Assembly: GCA_036186865.1 (NCBI GenBank) | Contig: AP025074.1 | Coordinates: 5,942,877 to 6,006,876, forward strand | DNA length: 64,000 nucleotides | Direction of reading: 5' to 3' | Source: Eustoma russellianum | Lineage: Eukaryota > Streptophyta > Magnoliopsida > Gentianales > Gentianaceae | Shown: piece after piece, positions 55,744 to 64,000 of the stretch | Layout: the number at the start of each line of letters is the position of its first letter | Numbering within the stretch: position 1 is the stretch's first letter | Notes under the pieces: model-generated | Database searches by the model: none | Told to the model about the DNA's origin: nothing | What the model saw: only the letters and a program-made list of their open reading frames with translations | Translations under genes and position numbers: made by a program

Positions 55744-58700
55744 TGTAGCGCCCTGCACCCCGGCCCAGCCGAATACGGTGCGCCCGCCGTACTTCACTAC
55801 GGAGAGTATCAGGCGTCGATCTATAACATATCATAGTCCAGAATAAATATGTGGACTTTCATGCTTACACGTCAACCAGTAAGCAAGACCGAGGCAGAAT
55901 AAAAACTTTTAAAATAAAAGCGTCTAAGCAACCATCATCAGTCTTACAACATTGTTCATAAAAATGCGGAAATCCCAAAAGTAAATGTTTCCATCATAAA
56001 GTCATGATAAGATCATCCATCACTTTCACTATAGCAAAATTCCTCAAGTCATCCACCTCTCACTCTTCTACAGATAAGGAACCCTAAGTTCGTCTTCGAT
56101 CCATTCAACTCTATTTCCTGCAGTTTCTGGGAGGAAAAATAAGGGGTGAGTGACAACATCACCAGCAAGTATACCATAAACAATCATGCATCAAATGGAA
56201 AGTACACACGAGAACCAAATCCCCCAAAATTTGGACTTTTTCCATCATACCTGTCTTTCCATTCAAATGCCCCCACGGTAACAGAATATGATCGTAACTT
56301 AGGTAACAAAGGGTAAGAAGATCATAACCTAAGTAATATTACATCTAGCATTTGTCTAGCATCTCATCCCTTCAGTCAATAGCCGCTAAAGAAATAAAAT
56401 CATAACTTAGTCATGAAGCAAGTAATAACACAACTCAGTGCAAATAGACTCAGCATCATGCTCATGACCATATGCAATGCGTATGAATATGCAAATGTAG
56501 TGCATAATGAAACCATGAAAATCTTTTCCTTCCGTTCTTTCTTTCAAATCATACACAAAAACCTTGTTCTTTCATTCTTTCTTTCAAATCATATTTGTCA
56601 TAAAACGAGGATTAGAAAGTGTTCAGATCTATTATATCCGGATCTGAGGCGGTGGTATTCTTCTCTTCGAATCTATTATTCCCGGATTCGAAACGGTCAT
56701 GTCATCAATCATAATCACCAGGTCTATTCTCTCTGGGCCCGTACGGTCATATTCTTCTCTTCGAATCTATTATTCCAAGATTCAGAACAGTCACGTCATT
56801 AGGCATAATCACCAGGTCTATTCTCTCCGGGCCTGTACGGTCATTATCATCAGATCAGTTAACCCTGGATCTGTAGCGGGTCATGCTAACCAGAAACATA
56901 CGGTACCGATAGGAAGCGTTCTTTTCAAAACTGAAAACTTTTCTTTAAAAACGCTTTTCCATCATTGTGGCATAAAATTAGTTTCATAAACTGTATGAAC
57001 ATGAACAATGCAATGTATGACATGCAACATGCGACTTGTGAACAAATACATCATAACATGCATGCACGAACTTGTCTCTTAAGCTGGGAAAAACTGTCCA
57101 GCAATCACATTCTGTTCATACAGCCTGTAGCGCATCAATTCGTGCTCATTTCCATAAGATCACGCCATACACATGCATAATGAAGTCTTAGACACGTGCC
57201 ATAAAAATTTCGTAATATTACGAAATGTCTAACGAGCTCAAAACATCAACTATCATCATAGGGTACTGCAGAAATCAGCAGGGCAGTACCCGTCTTACCA
57301 CAGTTTCATAGATCAGAAAACCTTATACAAATTTAAGCCATCACCTGGAAAACATAGCCAAGGTACCAAGGAACAATATTCATAAGGCTAAACATCACAT
57401 TCAAGCCTAAACGAGCAAGATCAAAGCCTTACAACTTATGTCATTAAACTGTCCTGTTTTCCAGTTTTGTACCACTAACTTCAACTCAGTTTTTAACCAT
57501 CAAAATGGTAGTTTTATGCTGGTTCGTTTACATGAACATGTACATCTATGCCTTAGGTAATTACCATAAAATTTCCAAGGCAATCCAATAAGTTTAAGGG
57601 GTCATCTAATTACTTTCCCAAGCTAGGTACATGCAGAACCTGGAATGACCAGTTTTACCACGAATTGTATTGCGACCAAACCACAACTCCTTTTACTAAA
57701 ATTCCAACTCACAGGGTTGCTACACACACCAAACTATCATCATACCAAAAATCATCTCATTTACGCATTCCTAAGGTGCATTTTCGAGCCAAGCAACTTA
57801 CTACTAAAAACTGTCCAACTCTGTTTGACCAGTTTTACCAAAAACTTCATTAAGGATAATTCACCACTCCTTTTACCGAAATTCCAACTCACACATTCAA
57901 TACACATATGAGGCTATAATCAAACCAAAATTTAGCCAATTGGAACACATCTAATGTTCATTTTCAGGTTGTTCCACATACTACAGAAAAATGTCCAGCT
58001 CCAGTACTTCTGTTTGACCAGTTGTCACTAAATATTTCTTTAAGGATAACCACAACTCTTTTTATCAAAATTCCAACTTACACATTTACTAAACACATAA
58101 TGCTATCACCATACCAAAAATTAGCCAATTTGAACACCTCTATGGTTCATTTCCAGGTCGTACAACATGACACATAAAACTGTCCAGCTCCAGTGATTTC
58201 AGCACTTCATCACTTTTTATGGTTCAAGCATTTCCAATCAGCTCCATTCTTAAAAGTGACTTAATAACCATCAAATACACACTTAAAAATAATCTTTCCA
58301 AGCCTCATAACATGCTTTAAACCATAGATAAACAGTTCATGGGTCATATCAAAACAGTCACAACACATTCATATAACAAATCATTCACTCATGCTATCAC
58401 TTTTCTTATAACAACTAGTTTTCATGTCTTGTACTTAGACTCTTCAACTAAGATTCATAGCTTAAAAATGACTAGCTATTCAAGCATGCACTTCACAAAT
58501 AAGGCAAGATCGGCTAGAGTATACTTGCCTTCTTCGAGCTTATCCTTTCCCTAACTTGGAACTTGGGTGAAATGAGAAGAAGTCTTTCTCCCCTTCACTA
58601 CACAACCCTCACGGTTTTGGAAGGAAGAAAAGAGCAAACATTAGCTTTATTCTTAAGTGAAAACACAACTAGAGTGGGGCTATGATTCTCTTACCAAAAT

Positions 58701-59747
58701 GAAGCTTGAATGGAGATAGCAATTAATCCAATCCACCATGAAGTTAGCTTCTCTTAGTATCTTGCAAAATCTTCATCTAGTGACCACCCTTGGAGTCACG
58801 GTTTTGGCAAGAAAAGAAGGGTACTTATGTCAGCTTCATTCTTTGAAATATAGGATTTACTTAGAAGTTTTGGCATGCACTTACCTAGATGAGTTCTTGG
58901 AGCTTGGAAATCTTGAACTCCTTGGCTTCAAACTAGCCGTGTTCCTTAATGGAAAAGAGGGAAGTCTATTGCTCCTTGTTAATTCATGAGGGAGAGTGTT
59001 CTAGAGTTTCTTGGAGAAAATTTTTCTTCCCTTGGCTAAGGGGTTAGCCGTTGGATATGTTAAGGGAGAAGGAGGGTTTACCTTGGCTTGGTTAGGCTAA
59101 TTAGAGTTAATTAGCCTAAGTTACTTCTAACCAAGGTTACATTAATGCAACTAGAGTTACTTTAATTCAACTATAGTTACTTTAAGGCTAACTTAGGTTA
59201 CTTTATCCAACTAGAGTTACTTTATGGGTAAACTTGAGTTACTTTAACCTTGTGGTTAATATAAAGTAACCATGATAAGAGTTTGAAATTCTCCTTGGTT
59301 AACCATAGAGGAAAACCAGCGGTAATGGCCTTTGATAGCCATTACCATGCTTAATTTCTTCCCAAGTGAGTTTAATGAAAAGCCATGTGAGTAGTTGCCC
59401 CCTTTTACTAATTATTTTCCCCTTTTTCTTCAAAAATAAAAATTAGGGAAATGTTGAGTCTCTTGGACTCATAGGGCTGAAAGTTTAGTGAATTGTTGGA
59501 GAAAAATTGCCCACTACTTAAAGTTTTCTAGTTGCTATTTGGGCTTATTTAAAGATGGCTCTTAAGATTAATCTTCTTGAAATTTTAAGAAATCCTCTAA
59601 GGTCCTCTTTATCCTTGTGGCCGAAATCTCCCAAGCTCTTGGGATGAATTGGGCCATAGTCCAATATTCATGCTTGAATTATTATACAATATTTTTCTTA
59701 ACACAAATCATAAACTAAATAAATTGTATTTTCCGTGGGGTACAACA
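55744..59747 (-). repeat. F 5' LTR
   Basis: 4004 bp. Candidate leader intron 56127-56250 with hairpin 56150-56162, minisatellite 56625-56880, GTTACTTTA repeat 59110-59275. Two deletions relative to the left LTR, at about 56287 and 59730. Confidence 0.93.
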
Positions 59748-59935
59748 CCATCTACATTGGATAACTTTGATGGAACAAATGGACCATCTTCTATAATTGA
59801 CCAAAGATCAATATCAATTGCCATAAGGAAAAGTTTCATTCTTAACTTCCATTGAATGAAAGACTCACTGTCAAAGAGAGGAGTCCTTTGACTGGACATA
59901 CCTTCTTGCTCGGTTTTGAAGTTTGTGGTTGCCAT
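59748..59935 (-). pseudogene. G Gag, N-terminal part
   Basis: ATG 59935: MATTNFKTEQEGMSSQRTP, then FIQWKLRMKLFLMAIDIDLWSI, ending at the F target site. It continues on the other side of F at 49239. Intact over its length; the equivalent C2 segment has a stop at the Gln codon (25546). Confidence 0.88.
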
Positions 59936-59979
59936 CTCACTTAGATCATTGGATCCTTTTGATGTGAGTGTTCCTACTC

Positions 59980-59989
59980 TCTGATACCA
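59980..59989 (-). other. G primer-binding site
   Basis: Minus-strand TGGTATCAGA, two bases from the 5' LTR. Confidence 0.88.
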
Positions 59990-59991
59990 CT

Positions 59992-62356
59992 TGTAGGATC
60001 TTCAAGGCACCACTAGAAAGGGGGGTTGAATAGTGGGTTCGGAAAATGTGGTTTTTAAAATTGTTTTAAACCAAAAACCCAACTTCTGAAAACAGTTTCT
60101 GTTTTCAGGACAAGTTTTAAAACGTTTTGAAAACTAGGTTGCAGATCTTCAAAAATTCTGAAATTTGCAGAGAACTTAGCCTCAGATGTTCTGAGTATCT
60201 CCTAAAAATTTCAAATTAAAATTCAACCTCTAACTTCTTGAAAAATTGTTGGTGGTCATATTGCGCAAATCTACCAGAAACGGTAGTCCGATTTGAAAAA
60301 TTAATTCCTATTTTTTTCGTAACTCCAAATGCTCTAAAAATTTTAGTACTAACCCCTTATTAGTTGTATTTAATTGGGTTGAAACAGTTTTGAAAAATTC
60401 TTTTGAAAAGTTAGTCAAATACGATCAAAGTCTCAACCTTTGCAAGCATGAAAATCAGACCGCACTAGTCTCAGAACTTTGGACGTTTGAATGACTTATA
60501 CTTGTCCAAAATGGTTAAAACTTGCGCCAAAAGAACCTTAAGACGTGAGGCTATGACTATGGAAAGTTTCATAGTTTTTGAAATTCGTTTACTCTTTTTA
60601 CCAACGTGATTAAAAATGATAAATAGTGATGAAACTGAAAGTAAGTGCTGAAAGTAAATAACACCAGGAATTTTATACTGGTTCGGTTATAAACAATCTA
60701 CTCCAGTCTTCGAGGACACCTTCCTTGGTTAGCACTAATCACACAAAACAAAATAACACCTTACCACAAGGTTGATGGAGTTACACACCAATTCCAACCC
60801 TTTACAAACCTTATATGAGAATACAATTGTCACGAACACCACCACCTTGCAAGTGCAAGATTGATCACACCTTGATCAATCTTTTACAATGATAAAGAGT
60901 ATGTGGTGGACTATATGAAGCCTATTCAAATATATGAATATGAGTACAATAGGCTTTTAGAGAGAAGAAAGAAAGAGAGTGTAGAAGAGATGAAAACGTT
61001 TTTGGCCTTGTATGCTTGTAAGACGTGTTGTTTTTGTCTAGCTCTCTTCTTTCCTTTTATCATTGTGGCCGCCCCCCTTTGATTCCATTCTCCTCTTGAA
61101 AATTATCTTCTAAGTCCTTGGAAGAGTATATTGCATCATAGTGACATGTCTTTGCTTACTTGGCATCTCCTCATTGGATGATCATTAAGCTCTTGCTTAC
61201 TTGGCACTCATTGATTGGATGAATGTTGTCATCGCTTGATGACTAGATAAATCTGAAATTCCACCTCAAAAAGCATGTGTCAATTAGCCATTAAATCATT
61301 TCCATAAAGCATGTAATCATCCCACTTATTTTTCAAGACAAATAACTCCAATATACCTTGCAAAAATCGGCCATAACTTCTCTTGCACATGCTGAAATTT
61401 CAGCATGTGTAACATTTGCATTTCATTCAAAATATTGCCAAGTTTGCTTTGATTTAATCCAAGAAATCAATTACCATTTAGTGCAAGACATTTCTATCAT
61501 TTTTGGAATAAAATTTGATCACCAATAGTGACTAAATTTCGGCCAACATACATTACACACATGCTGAAATTTTCAGCATGTGTGATATTTGAATATATCA
61601 CTTTATTTATTTCCATAGAATATTCAAAACATTGCCATAACATCTCAATTAATCCACATGATTCAAGACAACAAAATATGGCTCATTAAGGGGAGAAATT
61701 CGGCCAGCCATATGCACATTCAGCATGTGTCACAATTGTGAAAATATTTGATATGTTACCTTTTGTAGTTCTTTTCTTTAAGTCACCAACATTGCATGCT
61801 TCATTCTTGTCCAATCAAGATGCCAAGAAAGCTCCACATATGCTCCAACATAGCTGGTTTAGGCGTGTGAAATGATTATGCATGTGCTGAAATTTATTTT
61901 TGCCAACTTTGTAAAATAGTGCACATTTAATTATACACACATGGTATATTCCAATCAGCCCTTAATTGATTTTTCTAGAACACTTTAGAATTTATGAAGC
62001 ATGTAAAAAGTGTCTAGATACATGTTATATGCCATGCCAAAAATGTTCCATGTGTCGTGTACGTAGAAAACTGAATTTTCGATGTTTATCGATTACCCGA
62101 TTTTTCTCTAATTAAATTCCAACTTTTTGCACATGTTATATATATTATGTTACACATAATATTCATAAATTAAACTTTAATATTCAGCACATAGGCCGAT
62201 CTAAAGTGGCGCCCAAACATGTGTCAAAATTGAAATTGGAATTTCCACAATTTGGCCTTAATTGAGGGTGATTTGTGTGTGCCAACATGGAATGATTTTA
62301 TGGTTGTACATACTATGTAAGCCACGAAATTTGTGGCCATTTTTGAAGTGTACGGG
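59992..62356 (-). repeat. G 5' LTR, interrupted by H
   Basis: 2365 bp, homologous to 27946-30351. At 62357 LTR H begins (TGTTATATCCC); the remaining ~650 bp would be on the far side of H, outside the window. Palindromes at 61386 and 61556. Confidence 0.9.
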
Positions 62357-64000
62357 TGTTATATCCCATTTTTTTAATAAGGGTAAAAAGGGTATTTGGG
62401 CTAATTAATTAGAAAACCTAATTTGATTAAGAAAATTTTCCCTAAAGCCTAATCAAATTTCTATTTAAACCACGCTTAGATTTCTCCTCCCTCGTTCACT
62501 AAACGTGCACCGTATAGATAAGAGAAGCAGCGACGTTTCTTGCGTCCAAACAAGGCCGCCTCTTTTAGGGAGAAATACCACCACTCGATCGCGCTCTTCA
62601 ACGCGTACCAAATACCAGGTAGATGTTCCCTTAACATCCGTTGAATGTAAAAACGATAATCTTTAATTTCTCTATGAAAATGAGATCGTGTATTAGTATT
62701 TGTGATTGTATAGATGCTTGATTATTAGATTATATGCATATGTGATGAATTGTATGTCTGTATATATGATCGTATATGTATATATATGTATGACACTATT
62801 TTCGTATGAAAAATCGAAAAAGATTTGATTTTTGATGTGCATGTGAATACCGGAATCGTAGGAAGAAGTGTTTGTGCCGGAGGCGCGTGGCCAGTGGTGG
62901 TGGGCTATGACCACGTGCTACCGGATGGAGGAACAAGGGTGAGGGGGCAGCGGCTGAGAGGCTGGTCAGGGGGTGCGGACTGGAGGGGCGGGGTCGGACT
63001 GGGGGTGGTAAGGGGCTGAGGGAGAGTCGGCTGGTAAGGGGGCTGAGAGAGGGGGCAGCTGAGAGGTGGAGCTGAGGGATGGGGGGTCCGCCTGGGGGAG
63101 GGACGTGGTGAGCAGGGGGTGGGCTGAGGGAGAAGGGTCGGCTGGGGGAGCGCAGGTTAAAAACCCAATGTAGATGGAAGGTCAGAAGAATCGCAGGTGA
63201 GGAAGGAATAAGGAAAAAAGAAAAGAAAAAGAAAAAGAAAAATAGAAAGGAATATATAGGAAAAGGAAATTGTAGGAGACGTAGGAACCTGAAGGAAAAA
63301 GAAAAGGAAAAAGAAAGAAAAAGGAGCAAGGAAGCAAATGAAGGATTCCGTGTATGATTTCTGTGCATTCATGTATCACGATATTGCATATATGATATGT
63401 TCTGTTTTGTTAGGATATGCGAGACGTAAGTCGCATATCTGATCTGTTCCGTTCCGTTCTGTTAGGACCCGGGGTCATGCATTGCACGATTAGATGAATG
63501 TTTCTGAGAATGTAGGGTTATCATGCATCATGTATGTGGCATTGCATTTCACGCTCATTTCTCACGATTATGTGTTTGATTGTTTTAAGAAGTTATGACC
63601 GTTATACGTATTTGCGAAAACATGGACAGTGTATTTTCGTATTACAGTACGTATATGTATTTCACTACTGTCCTAGCGTGTATGATCTCACAGGGTCGAT
63701 GCAGGCAGGCTCCTACTGAGTGACGTTTTTGTTGCTCACACTGTTTGTTTTGTTTTCTTGCAGTCGTTTCAGGGTATGATTACATATGGGTTGGAGAAGA
63801 TTCAGAGTGGGACTTAGTGGGACTCGTAGAGACTGTTTGGAGATTGAGGATTAAGAATTGAAGAAGTTTTATTCTATTTATTGTTTAATTTGAGGACTTA
63901 GCTTAGAGATTTCATTTTACGCACTTTACGATGTCGTTAGGGGATTTTGACTTGATGTTGACTATATATGATTTTGGGGATTTTACTTTCGATTTAGGGT
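62357..64000 (+). mobile_element. Chromovirus-type LTR 'H', truncated by window end
   Basis: Starts TGTTATATCCCA, close to the B LTR start TGTTATAACCC, directly inside the G LTR. TCTATTTAAACC near 62461 could be a TATA element. It contains a GC-rich then purine-rich block (62935-63335), a degenerate CTGTTNNGTTAGGA repeat near 63395-63470, GGGTCATGCATTGCA, and the shared hairpin at 63718-63737 (GAGTGAC/GTTGCTC with G-U pairs) followed by TTTGTTTTCTTGCAG. No coding frame; the internal region is outside. Confidence 0.75.
62935..63335. repeat. G-rich tandem block followed by homopurine tract in LTR H
   Basis: 62935-63160: degenerate ~20-25 bp units such as GGCTGAGAGGGGGC with many runs of three to six G. 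63177-63335: almost pure A/G, largely GAAAA-type. The strong strand asymmetry creates a false 190-codon Pro/Phe/Ser-rich frame on the minus strand. Confidence 0.85.

Larger units (their letters stand above)
49245..59747 (-). mobile_element. Chromovirus 'F', internally deleted Ty3/gypsy insertion
   Basis: 10,503 bp with target duplication CCATC (49240-49244, 59748-59752) inside G gag. LTRs are 4132 bp (49245-53376) and 4004 bp (55744-59747), TGTTGTACCCCACAG ... GCTACA type on the minus strand (the left copy ends CACTACA). The internal region is only about 2.4 kb: PBS, a Gag remnant, a 100-codon RT remnant, and a chromodomain remnant before the PPT. Protease, RNase H and the integrase core are absent. 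Non-autonomous; any mobility would have needed proteins in trans. Confidence 0.92.
27946..62356 (-). mobile_element. Copia 'G', nested insertion split by D, F and H
   Basis: Same family as C but in opposite orientation: minus-strand termini TGTAGAG ... CCTACA. The pieces are the 3' LTR 27946-30999, PPT array and pol 31000-34530, gag 47653-49239, gag N terminus and PBS 59753-59991, and 5' LTR 59992-62356 (cut by H). Excising D and F at their target duplications rejoins gag and pol sequence. It sits in the C2 pol region directly after CGATTAGGA; its right-hand target duplication is outside the window. By long LTRs and repeated PPTs it resembles SIRE/Tork-like copia groups; lineage uncertain. 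No env-like frame lies between RNase H and the PPTs. Confidence 0.87.

Noticed and set aside
62796..63368. 190-codon minus-strand frame rich in Pro, Phe and Ser
   Set aside because: Complement of the G-rich/homopurine block of LTR H; composition explains it.
1..64000. Host protein-coding gene, captured gene, endogenous pararetrovirus or centromeric satellite
   Set aside because: No frame outside retrotransposon domains showed family motifs, no movement- or coat-protein-like frames were seen, and no ~150-180 bp satellite array is present.

Overview
The window reads as plant nuclear heterochromatin (an angiosperm; the species cannot be named from the sequence). No host gene, tRNA or rRNA gene was recognised. 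Nearly all of the 64 kb is transposable-element DNA: one L1-type LINE, one long-LTR Ty1/copia family in two orientations, and at least five LTRs or elements of Ty3/gypsy chromovirus type (integrase with a C-terminal chromodomain). All have damaged coding capacity. Long reading frames outside these domains are shadows, microsatellite translations or LTR noise.

Layout: 1-~4400 LINE (minus), lying next to or in a chromovirus LTR remnant 'A' (~4400-5775, minus). Copia copy C1 (plus) begins at 5776. It is broken by a chromovirus LTR 'E1' (8125-~11860, minus) and by complete chromovirus 'B' (12035-21594, minus, target-site duplication CGATT), and it ends in an LTR at 22610-25462. That LTR is also followed by a primer-binding site and a second internal region, C2 (25465-27945), giving LTR-INT-LTR-INT. 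Into C2 is inserted copia 'G' (minus, 27946-62356 and beyond). G is itself split by chromovirus 'D' (34531-47647, plus, TSD ATGTA), by deletion-derivative chromovirus 'F' (49245-59747, minus, TSD CCATC), and in its 5' LTR by 'H' (62357-end, plus).

The most interesting signal is splicing-like structure inside the chromoviruses. In B and D the gag-pol frame is interrupted at two homologous positions (Gag/protease junction and the middle of reverse transcriptase) by short AT-rich segments of 75-92 bp. They start with GT, end with AG, contain an in-frame stop, and their removal rejoins the reading frame. B has a third such segment (68 bp) in RNase H, with a textbook CTAAC branch site and pyrimidine tract; D has continuous coding sequence there. 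Retention of the first intron would end translation just after Gag and splicing would connect Gag to Pol, so this could set the Gag:Pol ratio. Further candidate introns lie just before the gag ATG and inside the LTRs of D, F and E1 (120-126 nt).

A second signal is an LTR hairpin (GAGTGA...TCACTC type) followed by a pyrimidine tract and AG. It is retained in LTRs A, B, D, E1, F and H, with compensatory or G-U changes in the stem although the surrounding LTRs have diverged. Each of these LTR families also carries its own minisatellite in a similar place. The copia LTRs carry repeated palindromes, double hairpins and a five-fold polypurine-tract array.
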